DNA from: Polaribacter sp. HaHaR_3_91
Lineage (GTDB): Bacteria > Bacteroidota > Bacteroidia > Flavobacteriales > Flavobacteriaceae
Reading direction: 5' to 3'
Assembly: GCF_019278525.1 (NCBI RefSeq)
Contig: NZ_CP058986.1
Span: 3,301,001 to 3,365,000, forward strand
Length of the DNA stretch: 64,000 nt
Below, in pieces: positions 29,434-38,498 of this stretch. Every line of letters begins with the position of its first letter. Within the stretch, counting starts at the first letter, position 1. The notes under the pieces are model-generated. The model was not told where the DNA came from and searched no databases. It saw only the letters and a list, made by a program, of their open reading frames with translations. A program made the translations under genes and the position numbers.

Positions 29434-29480
29434 TTCTCGCAGAGAAATATTATAAAAATTAAAGAACCTTATACTATATA

Positions 29481-30092
29481 ATGAAAATTAGATCTGCAGA
29501 TTTTGTAATGAGCAACAGTAATGTTACGAAGGCTCCACAGGAAAGAATGCCAGAATATGCTTTTATTGGACGTTCTAACGTTGGTAAATCTTCATTAATT
29601 AACATGTTGATGGAGCGTAAAGATTTAGCAAAAATCTCTGGAAAACCTGGTAAAACACAACTTATTAATCATTTTAAAATAAATGATGAGTGGTTTTTAG
29701 TAGATTTACCTGGTTACGGTTACGCTAAAGTATCTAAAAAGAAAAGAACTATTTTTCAGTTTTTTATAGAGAACTACTTCAAAGAAAGAGAGCAATTAGT
29801 ATGTACTTTTGTTTTAATCGATTCTAGACATGATCCTCAAAAAATTGATTTAGAGTTCATGAAATTTTTAGGCGAAAACCAAATTCCGTTTTGCATTGCT
29901 TTTACGAAAGCAGACAAATTAGGAAGCTCTAAACTGAACAAACAAATTACTTCTTATAAAAAGAAATTATTAAACACTTGGGAAACGCTTCCTAAATCTT
30001 TTATTACATCTTCTTCAACCGGACTTGGTAGAGAAGAGTTTTTAGATTTTATTGATGGAGTGAATGAAGATGTTGCTAAAGATTTTAAATAA
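29481..30092 (+). CDS. engB: Ribosome biogenesis GTP-binding protein EngB (YsxC/YihA)
   Basis: GTPase needed for late assembly of the 50S subunit. G1 is GRSNVGKSS (residues 30-38), G3 is VDLPGYG, G4 is TKAD and G5 is in SSSTGLG. 203 residues, typical length. It follows the hydrolase by 47 nt and precedes the pseudouridine synthase by 6 nt, a translation-related pairing. Confidence 0.95.
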   Translation: MKIRSADFVMSNSNVTKAPQERMPEYAFIGRSNVGKSSLINMLMERKDLAKISGKPGKTQLINHFKINDEWFLVDLPGYGYAKVSKKKRTIFQFFIENYFKEREQLVCTFVLIDSRHDPQKIDLEFMKFLGENQIPFCIAFTKADKLGSSKLNKQITSYKKKLLNTWETLPKSFITSSSTGLGREEFLDFIDGVNEDVAKDFK

Positions 30093-30098
30093 TCAAAA

Positions 30099-30785
30099 AT
30101 GCATTCTACTAAAGAAAATTTACAAATTTTATTTGAAGACAACCACATTATCATTGTAAATAAACGCGCAGGCGATATTACACAAGGTGATAAAACAGGA
30201 GACAAACCTTTAAGTGATGTTGTAAAAGAATACATTAAAGACAAGTACAACAAACCCGGAAACGTATATTTAGGTGTTGTACATAGATTAGACAGACCCA
30301 CTTCTGGTATTATTATTTTTGCTAAAACGTCTAAATCTCTAGAACGTCTTAATAAGATGTTACGAGAAAAAACGATCAATAAAACGTATTGGGCAGTAGT
30401 AAAGAACCGTCCGAAGAAAGAAAAAGACACTTTAATTAATTTCTTAAAGAAGAATCCGAAGAATAATAAATCTACAGCTTACGCCAAAGAAATTGACGGA
30501 AGTAAAAAAGCAATTCTTCATTATACAGTGATTAAAAAACTAGATAACTATTCTTTAATAGAAGTTGATTTAGAAACTGGAAGACACCACCAAATTAGAT
30601 CGCAATTATCTAATATTGGTAGCCCTATAAAAGGAGATTTGAAATACGGATTTGATAGAAGTAACAAAGATGGAAGTATTCATTTACATGCTCGCAAAAT
30701 TCAATTTACACACCCAGTAACCAAAGAACAAGTAACCGTTACTGCACCAACTCCAAAAGAGGTTATTTGGAACGCTTGTTTGTAA
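30099..30785 (+). CDS. RluA-family pseudouridine synthase
   Basis: Converts uridine to pseudouridine in rRNA or tRNA. The catalytic aspartate is D65 in VHRLDRPTSG. Later family motifs are KTYWAVVKNRP and LETGRHHQIRSQL. At 228 residues it lacks an N-terminal S4 domain, as in the short RluA/TruC-like group; the exact target uridine cannot be assigned. It is 6 nt after engB. Confidence 0.9.
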   Translation: MHSTKENLQILFEDNHIIIVNKRAGDITQGDKTGDKPLSDVVKEYIKDKYNKPGNVYLGVVHRLDRPTSGIIIFAKTSKSLERLNKMLREKTINKTYWAVVKNRPKKEKDTLINFLKKNPKNNKSTAYAKEIDGSKKAILHYTVIKKLDNYSLIEVDLETGRHHQIRSQLSNIGSPIKGDLKYGFDRSNKDGSIHLHARKIQFTHPVTKEQVTVTAPTPKEVIWNACL

Positions 30786-30829
30786 TTTTTATTTCTTAAA
30801 ACACCTCTAGATGTTATTTTCAATTCCAA

Positions 30830-30916
30830 TTATCATTTCGACGATAAGAGAAATCTCATAGCAATGATAACACCTACCTAATTTTAAGGGATTTCTCCCA
30901 AAAGTTCGAAATAACA
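30830..30916. repeat. Imperfect inverted repeat, dispersed flavobacterial type
   Basis: The left arm (ATCATTTCGACGATAAGAG and AAATCTC) and right arm (GGGATTTCTCCC and GTTCGAAATAAC) are imperfect inverted copies about 35 nt long around a short spacer. No coding capacity. I recall similar ATTTCGA...GAGAAATC palindromes scattered through related genomes. It lies between a plus-strand and a minus-strand gene whose 3' ends converge. Confidence 0.55.
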
Positions 30917-30971
30917 AAACTATTATTTTATTTTCTTCTTCGATTTTTTTTAGATAATGAAGAACAGAAAA

Positions 30972-33356
30972 CTATTCCATCGGCTTAAAAATCAATACAT
31001 TTTTACTCTGTTCAATTTCAGTTTGATTCAATTTCATTTTTACAAACTTCCCTTGTAAATACTTTTTAGTTTGATTTTTATAATACCTACTAAACACATT
31101 ACCAGATTGCCCTGTAGGAATAATTGCTAAGCTATTTTCTATATCAGAAAAATCGATAACCCTTCTTGTAGATGGTCCGGCAGTTACCTTATAATATCCA
31201 GTACTATCTAGTTTAAAAATCTGATTATTTATCACTTCATTCCCACCAATAGTTTCATAAGGACCTAAGTTAAACAGTTTACGCAACAAACCACCGGCTT
31301 TACCTATAGCATGCTCATACTCTACAGAGATTACTCTGTTCCAAGTCCAATCTTCTACATTTTCACCTAACTGATTTTGTAAAAATGAAAAAGCACTTTT
31401 AAAAGACGCCTGTATGATATCACTTTTCACTTCAACTTTATCTTTCGTAGAAATATTATCCCACCAAACAGAATGCTCTCTATTTAGTTGATTTGGCAAT
31501 ACTTCATCCTGCAATTGCGAATTGATAAATAACTCGAAACTATCACCCAATTCATCTTTATAGGTCGCACTTAAAAACTCGTATAAAAAACGATTGTAAA
31601 TTGTTGGACCCACAGCTGTTTTTAAATAGTTACCATCCCAATTTTCAAGAACAGAAAATGCTTTTCTTTCCGATGCAGACAAATCAGATTTATTTACACT
31701 TTTTAACAAATCACGAATAATATTAGGCACTGTAGACGATTTAACATCATAAGTCATATTCGCAACATCTTCTTTTGTAAAATCATTCTTTTTATCTAAT
31801 AATTCTACAATTCTTTTAGCCCTATCTTGCGGCTGATAATAACCAGGATACAATTTCCCTCTTACAGAATCTACTTGATTATTGGCAGAATACACATAAC
31901 TCCAACTTGGGTTTATAGCTTTCGGATTTTCTTTAAAAGGTAAAAATTCTAAAATCTCATCATTTCCTGAAGCTCCATTTAAATAAGTCTTAGAAGACAA
32001 ACTATCTCTTAGCTGATACAATCTTGCCGAAGAAAACCAAGCAATATTATCTTTTGCATCACCATACATTACATTCAATCCTGGTGCGTGAATTCTAGCA
32101 ACTCCACTCTTAAAATCTGTCATAGAGTTTGCATGAGACATTTTATAAGAAACATCTAACATTTCATTAGGCAATTGCGTGTACACCCAATTCATAGCAA
32201 TAGGCCTATCATCTATAATATGCGTTATTAAATTATTCATTATAGGTCCGTGTTTACTTACTTTTACCTGAAAAGTAGTATCCTCTTCATTCTTTATACG
32301 AATGGTTTTGTCTCTAAACTCATATTTTTTATAACCATCTACGGTTTTGTATTCTGCTGCATCCGCAGGATTATTTTCTTCTACATAAAAGTTTAAATCA
32401 TCATTTGCCAACATAGTTAAACCATAGGCATATTTTCTATTATGCCCTAATAAAGGAAATGGCATTAAGGCAATATTGAATCCATAAATTTCGAAATCTG
32501 GTGTTTTTATATGGTTTTGATACCAAATTGAAGGTTGAGAAAATCCAATGTGCGGGTCGTTTTCAAAAATCACTTTTCCATTCTTCGTTTTTTCTGGACC
32601 TAAAACCCAAGAATTACTACCTATAAAAGGAGAAACTGGTAAATCATCCATAATAGCAGCTACTGATTTAGAAAATGTTGCTTCAACTTTAGTTGGAATA
32701 CTTGTTCTGTTAATTGTTAAATACTCATTATTAATACTCAATAATTCATTTAAATAAGAATCCCCAAGTTTTTCTTTAATTTCAGTTAATAAAGGATCTG
32801 TTTTATGAGCAACAGCAAAACTAAAAGACATATAACCAAAAACATTATAAATATCTCTCATTGTATACTTCTCTTTCTCCACTCCTACCAACGTAAATTC
32901 TAAAGGTGTTTTTCCTTCTTCTATATATTGATTAATTCCATCTAAATAAGACTGGGTTAAAATATAAGATTGAGTCGTTTTATCTAAACTAGCAATAGTT
33001 ACCTCTGCAGCTTCTTCAATTCCTAATCCTCCAAAAAATTGATCTACGGTCACCAAGTCCTTTCCAAAAATTTCAGACAATCTTCCCGACGCAATTCTTC
33101 GCATTAATTCCATTTGCCATAATCTTTCTTGTGCATGCACATACCCTAAGGCAACATAAGCATCTTCTTGATTTTGAGCATTGATATGAGGCACACCAAT
33201 ATCATCAAAATAAACCGTTACTTCTTTAGAAATATTTTTCAATTCTAACTCCCCAGAATATTTTGGATGATATGTTCTAGAGTACAACCAAACAGAAACC
33301 ACTAGCAAGACTACAAGAATTAACAGAATTTTAAAAAAACGCCCTAAAAACTTCAT
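30972..33356 (-). CDS. Penicillin acylase-family Ntn hydrolase
   Basis: Self-cleaving N-terminal nucleophile hydrolase acting on amides such as acyl-homoserine lactones or other acylated amines. 794 residues from the start chosen. A membrane helix at residues about 6-24 anchors it or serves as an uncleaved signal. The nucleophile is the serine of GSNSWVLGPEKT (S247), which becomes the first residue of the beta chain after autocleavage; the upstream region is the alpha chain and spacer. A TTG 18 nt upstream would overlap the -7 element at 33372-33379, so the ATG at 33356 (MKFLGRFFKILL) is preferred. Substrate unknown. Confidence 0.88.
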   Translation of the reverse strand: MKFLGRFFKILLILVVLLVVSVWLYSRTYHPKYSGELELKNISKEVTVYFDDIGVPHINAQNQEDAYVALGYVHAQERLWQMELMRRIASGRLSEIFGKDLVTVDQFFGGLGIEEAAEVTIASLDKTTQSYILTQSYLDGINQYIEEGKTPLEFTLVGVEKEKYTMRDIYNVFGYMSFSFAVAHKTDPLLTEIKEKLGDSYLNELLSINNEYLTINRTSIPTKVEATFSKSVAAIMDDLPVSPFIGSNSWVLGPEKTKNGKVIFENDPHIGFSQPSIWYQNHIKTPDFEIYGFNIALMPFPLLGHNRKYAYGLTMLANDDLNFYVEENNPADAAEYKTVDGYKKYEFRDKTIRIKNEEDTTFQVKVSKHGPIMNNLITHIIDDRPIAMNWVYTQLPNEMLDVSYKMSHANSMTDFKSGVARIHAPGLNVMYGDAKDNIAWFSSARLYQLRDSLSSKTYLNGASGNDEILEFLPFKENPKAINPSWSYVYSANNQVDSVRGKLYPGYYQPQDRAKRIVELLDKKNDFTKEDVANMTYDVKSSTVPNIIRDLLKSVNKSDLSASERKAFSVLENWDGNYLKTAVGPTIYNRFLYEFLSATYKDELGDSFELFINSQLQDEVLPNQLNREHSVWWDNISTKDKVEVKSDIIQASFKSAFSFLQNQLGENVEDWTWNRVISVEYEHAIGKAGGLLRKLFNLGPYETIGGNEVINNQIFKLDSTGYYKVTAGPSTRRVIDFSDIENSLAIIPTGQSGNVFSRYYKNQTKKYLQGKFVKMKLNQTEIEQSKNVLIFKPME

Positions 33357-33371
33357 AAAATTGATTTTTTT

Positions 33372-33379
33372 CAAAGATA
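33372..33379 (-). promoter_or_regulatory. Putative -7 element (TATCTTTG) of the penicillin acylase gene
   Basis: Minus-strand full match to TAnnTTTG, 15 nt before the ATG at 33356. It overlaps the alternative TTG at 33374, which argues against that start. Confidence 0.55.
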
Positions 33380-33428
33380 ACAGAATTATTATTTACGGAT
33401 AACTACAAAGAAAATGAAAGTAAGTTCG

Positions 33429-33436
33429 TATTTTTG
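33429..33436 (+). promoter_or_regulatory. Putative -7 element (TATTTTTG) of the DegT aminotransferase gene
   Basis: Full match to TAnnTTTG directly before an ATG at 33437. Transcription would start some 5-7 nt beyond it, leaving the ATG at 33455 as the first usable start. Confidence 0.5.
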
Positions 33437-33454
33437 ATGAGCAAAATTTTTTAT

Positions 33455-34618
33455 ATGAAAAAAATTCAAATGGTTGACCTACAAGGTCAATATCAACAAA
33501 TAAAAGAAGCTGTAAATTCTTCTATAGAACAAGTTTTAGATACTTCAGCATACATAAATGGACCTTTAGTTCATGAATTCCAAGCAGATTTAGAGAAATA
33601 TCTAGGTGTAAAGCACGTAATTCCTTGCGCAAACGGAACAGATGCATTGCAAATAGCAATGATGGGACTAGGTTTAGAACAAGGTGATGAAGTAATAACT
33701 GCCGATTTTACTTTTGCAGCAACTGTAGAAGTAATTGCATTGTTAAAACTGACTCCTGTTTTAGTGGATGTAGATGCAGAAACGTACAACATAGATATTG
33801 AAGCTTTAAAAAGAGCGATTACTCCAAAAACAAAAGCCATAGTACCTGTTCATTTATTCGGACAAGTAGCAAATATGGATGCTGTAATGGAGATTGCAAA
33901 AGAGCACAATCTTTTTGTAATTGAAGACAATGCACAAGCAATTGGAGCAGATTACACATTTAAAGACGGAACAAAAAAGAAAGCAGGTACTATTGGAAAC
34001 GTAGGAACAACTTCTTTTTTCCCATCTAAAAATTTAGGTTGCTACGGAGATGGTGGTGCAATTTTTACAAATGATGATGCATTAGCTCATACCATTAGAG
34101 GTATTGTAAATCACGGAATGTACACACGTTATTACCATGATGTAGTAGGGGTAAATTCTCGTTTAGATTCTATACAAGCTGGAGTTTTAAAAGCAAAATT
34201 ACCACTTTTGGATACTTATTGTGAAGCAAGAAGAAATGCTGCTCGTTTTTACAACAAAGCATTATCAGTTTCAGAACATATTATTACACCTGTAACAAAG
34301 TCGAACGCAACACAAAGTTGTAAAGATATTTGCGACACGTGTGACTGTCACGTTTTTCATCAATATACGTTACAAATTACAAACGGAAAAAGAGATGCAT
34401 TGCACAAACATTTATTAGACAGCGGAATTCCGAATGCGATATACTATCCAGTAGCTTTACATTCTCAAAAAGCTTATGCTGATACTCGTTACAACGAAAG
34501 TGATTTTCCAGTTACTAATGAGTTGATAAAAACAGTAATTTCTTTACCAATGCACACAGAGCTAGACAAAGAACAATTAGAGTTTATTACAAAGACTATT
34601 TTAGATTTTGTAAACTAA
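33455..34618 (+). CDS. DegT/DnrJ/EryC1/StrS-family aminotransferase
   Basis: PLP-dependent sugar aminotransferase (387 residues) acting on nucleotide-activated keto sugars. The PLP lysine is K192 in FFPSKNLGCYGDGG. Other motifs are ANGTDALQIA (phosphate binding), DFTFAATVEVI and EDNAQAIGA. An unusual cysteine-rich stretch C289-KDI-C293-DT-C296-D-C298-H lies just before the conserved HVFHQYT strand. The start at 33455 gives MKKIQMVDLQGQY, the usual N-terminus; two earlier in-frame starts overlap or abut the -7 element. galE follows 105 nt downstream, consistent with surface sugar synthesis. Confidence 0.9.
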   Translation: MKKIQMVDLQGQYQQIKEAVNSSIEQVLDTSAYINGPLVHEFQADLEKYLGVKHVIPCANGTDALQIAMMGLGLEQGDEVITADFTFAATVEVIALLKLTPVLVDVDAETYNIDIEALKRAITPKTKAIVPVHLFGQVANMDAVMEIAKEHNLFVIEDNAQAIGADYTFKDGTKKKAGTIGNVGTTSFFPSKNLGCYGDGGAIFTNDDALAHTIRGIVNHGMYTRYYHDVVGVNSRLDSIQAGVLKAKLPLLDTYCEARRNAARFYNKALSVSEHIITPVTKSNATQSCKDICDTCDCHVFHQYTLQITNGKRDALHKHLLDSGIPNAIYYPVALHSQKAYADTRYNESDFPVTNELIKTVISLPMHTELDKEQLEFITKTILDFVN

Positions 34619-34723
34619 AAAGGACAGCATTGTTATTTAGAGGAAAAACAACATTGTTATCTTATAATAACCAAACATATTACTGCATTATAATTCCTCT
34701 TAATAATGCATAAATAAAACAGA

Positions 34724-35734
34724 ATGAAAAGAATATTAGTTACAGGAGGATTAGGATTTATTGGTTCTCACACCGTTGTAGAATTACAAAACGAAGGTTT
34801 TGAAGTAGTAATTATCGATGATTTATCGAACACATCTATCGGTGTATTAGACAATATTACATCTATAACAGGTATTAAGCCAGATTTTCATCAAATCGAT
34901 TTAAGAATTAAAAGTGATGTAAAAAGCTTTTTCGAAAACAACAAAGTAGACGGTATTATTCACTTTGCGGCTTTTAAAGCGGTTGGAGAAAGCATGCACA
35001 AACCTTTAGATTACTACGAAAACAACTTAGGTTCTTTAGTATATTTATTACAAGAAATGAGAGACAGAAAGTTAGATAACTTTATTTTCTCTTCTTCTTG
35101 TACAGTTTACGGACAAGCAGATGAATTGCCAATTACAGAAAATGCACCTGTAAAAGCAGCAGAATCTACTTACGGAAACACCAAGCAAATTGGCGAAGAA
35201 ATTTTAAGTGATGCGAGTAGAGCACATGGTTTAAATATTATTGCCTTAAGATATTTTAATCCAATTGGAGCGCATCCATCTATTAAAATTGGAGAATTAC
35301 CTCTAGGTGTTCCTCAAAACTTAATACCTTATATTACACAAACCGCTGCCGGTATGCGTGATGAATTGTCAGTTTTTGGTGATGATTATGATACCGTAGA
35401 CGGAACAGCTGTTCGTGATTATATTCACGTAGTAGATTTAGCAAAAGCACACATTGCTGCATTACAGCGTTTGATTAAAAAGAACAATAAAAAGGCTTTT
35501 GAGTACTTTAACGTGGGTACAGGAACAGGTAGTTCTGTTTTAGAAGTAATTAAAGCTTTTGAAAAAGCTTCTGAAAAACCTTTGAATTATAAAATTGTTC
35601 CTAGAAGAGAAGGTGATATTACTGCTGCTTTTGCAGACACCACTATTGCAAACAAAGAGTTGAACTGGAAAACAGAAAAAACTTTAGAAGAAGCATTAGC
35701 GTCTTCTTGGAAATGGCAATTAGCTCAAAAATAA
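34724..35734 (+). CDS. galE: UDP-glucose 4-epimerase GalE
   Basis: Interconverts UDP-glucose and UDP-galactose. Extended SDR enzyme of 336 residues. NAD-binding GGLGFIGSH at residues 7-15, HFAAFKAVGES, the catalytic serine in SSSCTVYG, and the YxxxK pair in STYGNTK. The C-terminal half has the GalE patterns LRYFNPIGAHPS and VRDYIHVVDLA. Cytoplasmic. A strong terminator follows the gene. The neighbouring DegT aminotransferase suggests a role in surface polysaccharide precursors. Confidence 0.96.
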   Translation: MKRILVTGGLGFIGSHTVVELQNEGFEVVIIDDLSNTSIGVLDNITSITGIKPDFHQIDLRIKSDVKSFFENNKVDGIIHFAAFKAVGESMHKPLDYYENNLGSLVYLLQEMRDRKLDNFIFSSSCTVYGQADELPITENAPVKAAESTYGNTKQIGEEILSDASRAHGLNIIALRYFNPIGAHPSIKIGELPLGVPQNLIPYITQTAAGMRDELSVFGDDYDTVDGTAVRDYIHVVDLAKAHIAALQRLIKKNNKKAFEYFNVGTGTGSSVLEVIKAFEKASEKPLNYKIVPRREGDITAAFADTTIANKELNWKTEKTLEEALASSWKWQLAQK

Positions 35735-35741
35735 AATTCTT

Positions 35742-35778
35742 AAAAACTCCAATCTTTACCGATTGGAGTTTTTTTTTG
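35742..35778 (+). terminator. Rho-independent terminator of galE
   Basis: A 13-bp perfect stem (AAAAACTCCAATC / GATTGGAGTTTTT) with a 6-nt loop and a T run to about 35778, directly after the stop. Confidence 0.9.
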
Positions 35779-35963
35779 CTTTAGAATACTTCTGTTCTTT
35801 TTAACAGCGAATTAAAAAACCTAAACATACATAGGTTTTACTTAATGTAATTAATTTTAGAAATATCAGTTCGAGTGATTTTTATAAAAAATCGTACAGA
35901 GAACTCATATAGAAACTAAAATGTTCAATAGATTAATGCTATAATTAATCAAACTTACTTTTC

Positions 35964-36899
35964 ATGAAAATTTTAGGGAAACGCTATTTAGATTACTCCT
36001 CCTTTATAAAACTTAACTTCGGAGAAAAGGTTCAAAAAATATCTTTAGACATTGGCTTCTCTTGTCCGAATAGAGATGGTTCTAAAGGTTATGGAGGTTG
36101 TACCTATTGCAACAACAATACCTTTAACCCAGATTATTGTGAACCTAACAAAAGTGTAAAACAACAATTGGAAGAAGGTATTTCTCGATTTTCTACCAAA
36201 TACAAAACGCAAAAATATTTAGCTTATTTTCAAGCTTATACAAACACCTACTCAGATTTTGAATCTTTAAAGATAATGTATGAGGACGCGTTAAATGTTC
36301 CCAATGTAATTGGCTTAGTTATCGGAACAAGACCCGATTGTATTTCTGATGAAGTGATAGATTACTTATCCTTTTTATCAAAAACATATTTTATTTCTCT
36401 AGAATTCGGAATAGAAAGCACTTCGAACAAAACTTTAGAAAAAGTAAACAGATGTCATTCTTATGATGATAGTATTGCTACTTTTAATAAATGTAAAAAC
36501 AGGGGTTTTCATTTGGGAGCTCATTTAATTATCGGTTTACCCGGAGAAACAGAAGAAGATTTACTCAACCATGCTATTGAAGTTTCTAAACTACCTATAG
36601 ACACTTTAAAACTGCACCATTTACAGATTGTAAAGCAATCTATCATGGCCTCTCAATATAAACGAAACCCGAAAGATTTTAATCTTTTTACACCAGAAAG
36701 CTATATTGACTTTATAACCAAATTTGTTACTTTATTAAGACCAGACATTGTTATAGAGCGTTTTATCAGTCAAGCACCAATAGATTTACTAATTGCGCCA
36801 AAATGGAACGGACTTAAAAACTTTGAAATGGTTGCCCAAATTGACAAACAACTGGAGATAGAAAATATTTGGCAAGGAAAGAATTATACGGAGATTTAG
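35964..36899 (+). CDS. TIGR01212-family radical SAM protein (YhcC-like)
   Basis: Radical SAM enzyme of 311 residues. The cluster cysteines are C34, C46 and C49 (CPNRDG...GGCTYC), a C-x11-C-x2-C spacing typical of the TIGR01212/YhcC group rather than C-x3-C-x2-C. Further landmarks are LEFGIESTSNKTLEKVNR, HLIIGLPGETEEDLLNHA and LKLHHLQIVKQS. The reaction is unproven in the literature I know; E. coli YhcC is likewise uncharacterised. It stands alone, 229 nt after galE. Confidence 0.87.
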   Translation: MKILGKRYLDYSSFIKLNFGEKVQKISLDIGFSCPNRDGSKGYGGCTYCNNNTFNPDYCEPNKSVKQQLEEGISRFSTKYKTQKYLAYFQAYTNTYSDFESLKIMYEDALNVPNVIGLVIGTRPDCISDEVIDYLSFLSKTYFISLEFGIESTSNKTLEKVNRCHSYDDSIATFNKCKNRGFHLGAHLIIGLPGETEEDLLNHAIEVSKLPIDTLKLHHLQIVKQSIMASQYKRNPKDFNLFTPESYIDFITKFVTLLRPDIVIERFISQAPIDLLIAPKWNGLKNFEMVAQIDKQLEIENIWQGKNYTEI

Positions 36900-37013
36900 A
36901 ATATCAAACAAGTTGTAAACCTTAGTTTAAAAAAATAGCAGGAAACATACTTTACTTGGTTTGGTTAATTTTAAAATAAAAATCTCAAATAATTCTAGAT
37001 CTATTTAGTTCGT

Positions 37014-37021
37014 TGTAATTT
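37014..37021 (+). promoter_or_regulatory. Putative -7 element (TAATTTTG) of the YiiX-like gene
   Basis: Full match to TAnnTTTG, 30 nt before the ATG at 37052. Confidence 0.45.
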
Positions 37022-37051
37022 TGCTATTCCTAAATTTAACAATAAAAAATC

Positions 37052-37723
37052 ATGAATAAAATATTAATTCAGACTTATCCTTTCCTTATACTCTCTTTAA
37101 TTTTATTCAGTTGCAGTAATCAAAAGAATAAATTTGAATTGCAACAAGGAGATCTACTATTTCAAAATACGGGAACAGGTGAAATAGACAATGCTATTAA
37201 AGACGTAACGGCAACTACAGTTTCTAAAAATTATTCGCATGTTGGTATAGCAATGCAAAAAAATAAAGAATGGTTTGTAGTAGAAACGATTCCAAAAAAA
37301 GGTATTCGTCAGACTCCATTACAAAAGTTTTTGAATAGAAATAAAAATAAACTCAACAAATCTCAAACCACAGTTGCAAGGCTAGATAGCTATTACCAAC
37401 CTTATATTTCTAAGGCGATAGCCTATGGTATTGAAAGAATAAATACACCTTATGATGAGATTTTTTTATGGGATGATAATTCCTATTATTGTTCCGAATT
37501 AGTTTATAAAATGTTTTCCTCTCAAGACTTGCCTAAAGATTCTATTCCTTTTCTTACGCACCCAATGACATTTAACGACAGCACAGGAAACCCAATGCCT
37601 AGTTGGGTAAATTACTACGAAACACGCAACCAGCCAATTCCAGAAGGAATTAAAGGAACAAATCCGAACTTAATGGCCAGCAGTCCTTTCATCACATTTG
37701 TACATGATTATGAGAATGAATAA
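37052..37723 (+). CDS. YiiX/YebB-like permuted papain-fold lipoprotein
   Basis: A 223-residue lipoprotein. The signal sequence ends in a lipobox LFSC with the lipidated cysteine at residue 21. The mature part resembles the YiiX/YebB group of permuted NlpC/P60 (orthopoxvirus-type) cysteine hydrolases: a histidine in NYSHVGIAM (H63) and a cysteine in YYCSELVYKMF (C147). Such enzymes cleave amide or thioester links; the natural substrate of this group is not settled. It should sit in the outer membrane facing the periplasm or surface. It is a single gene. Confidence 0.82.
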   Translation: MNKILIQTYPFLILSLILFSCSNQKNKFELQQGDLLFQNTGTGEIDNAIKDVTATTVSKNYSHVGIAMQKNKEWFVVETIPKKGIRQTPLQKFLNRNKNKLNKSQTTVARLDSYYQPYISKAIAYGIERINTPYDEIFLWDDNSYYCSELVYKMFSSQDLPKDSIPFLTHPMTFNDSTGNPMPSWVNYYETRNQPIPEGIKGTNPNLMASSPFITFVHDYENE

Positions 37724-38152
37724 CGCGTAACTTATTATCTGTAAACAATTAACTACGTTAGTATTTGCTGCTTAATATATAAATTTAGAATATTTAATAG
37801 ATACACCAATCCCCCTCTTTTATGAAGTAGGATCATAAAAATAAACAAGAGTAGAGAAAAAACCTCTAACTAAATCCGATTGATTTTTTGACAAATAATT
37901 TATAGCTAAGTTTTAGCACACTTGCAGAAACCGTTCATAATTCACCCAAACAGGAAACAAAAACCATTAATTACAAGTAATTATCAAGCTTTTCAATCAG
38001 TTTTCTGCTTTTTAATGTTTTTATATGATAATTATATCACCCTTAGAATATCATATCCATAAAACCTTCTTGTAATGTTTTACATATTCATGTTTCTTCA
38101 CCCTTTTGTCGGATTTTAACAGTTATAAATAGACTGCCCTTTCAATTCCCGA
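37724..38152. other. Gene-free intergenic stretch
   Basis: AT-rich sequence between the YiiX-like gene and the small gene at 38190. No open frame of note, no hairpin with a T tract, and no repeat shared with other parts of the window that I could see. Confidence 0.5.
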
Positions 38153-38160
38153 TAACTTTG
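38153..38160 (+). promoter_or_regulatory. Putative -7 element (TAACTTTG) of the small gene at 38190
   Basis: Full match to TAnnTTTG. A transcript from here would have a leader of about 25 nt to the ATG at 38190, but only about 10 nt to the earlier ATG at 38175. Confidence 0.5.
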
Positions 38161-38189
38161 TAGCCGATTTATTAATGATACTAGAAAAC

Positions 38190-38384
38190 ATGAAACTGAT
38201 TAAAATTAAAAGAAAAACACGCTTAGAAAAACGATTTACGCCCAAAATGGGAAAATTACACACCAATGTAACTTACATTAAAAAAACACTATTTAATATT
38301 ATACCTATAGAAACTGTACATAAATATAGAGAAACATATTACGGTGAAATTAAAGATTGTGAAGACTGTCTTTTATCAAAATAA
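38190..38384 (+). CDS. Small basic hypothetical protein (64 residues), probably conserved
   Basis: Not assigned to any named family. It is strongly basic in its first half (MKLIKIKRKTRLEKRF), has a central TLFNIIPIETVHKYRETYYG stretch and ends with a CEDC pair (IKDCEDCLLSK), which could bind metal. It is a convincing gene because a -7 element lies 30 nt upstream and a strong terminator starts 6 nt after the stop. I recall very similar short proteins in other Flavobacteriaceae but could not check. An in-frame ATG at 38175 would add five residues; the leader length favours 38190. Confidence 0.7.
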   Translation: MKLIKIKRKTRLEKRFTPKMGKLHTNVTYIKKTLFNIIPIETVHKYRETYYGEIKDCEDCLLSK

Positions 38385-38389
38385 TAATC

Positions 38390-38421
38390 AAAATCCTAAA
38401 CTAAAGTTTAGGATTTTTTTT
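38390..38421 (+). terminator. Terminator of the small gene
   Basis: A 13-bp perfect stem (AAAATCCTAAACT / AGTTTAGGATTTT) with a very short loop and a T run to about 38421. Confidence 0.85.
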
Positions 38422-38498
38422 TTGCATTATATTTAACAACACAAAAACATACCCATCAATAAATAATAGTATTTTTAAAAGCTTAAAAATCAACCAAA

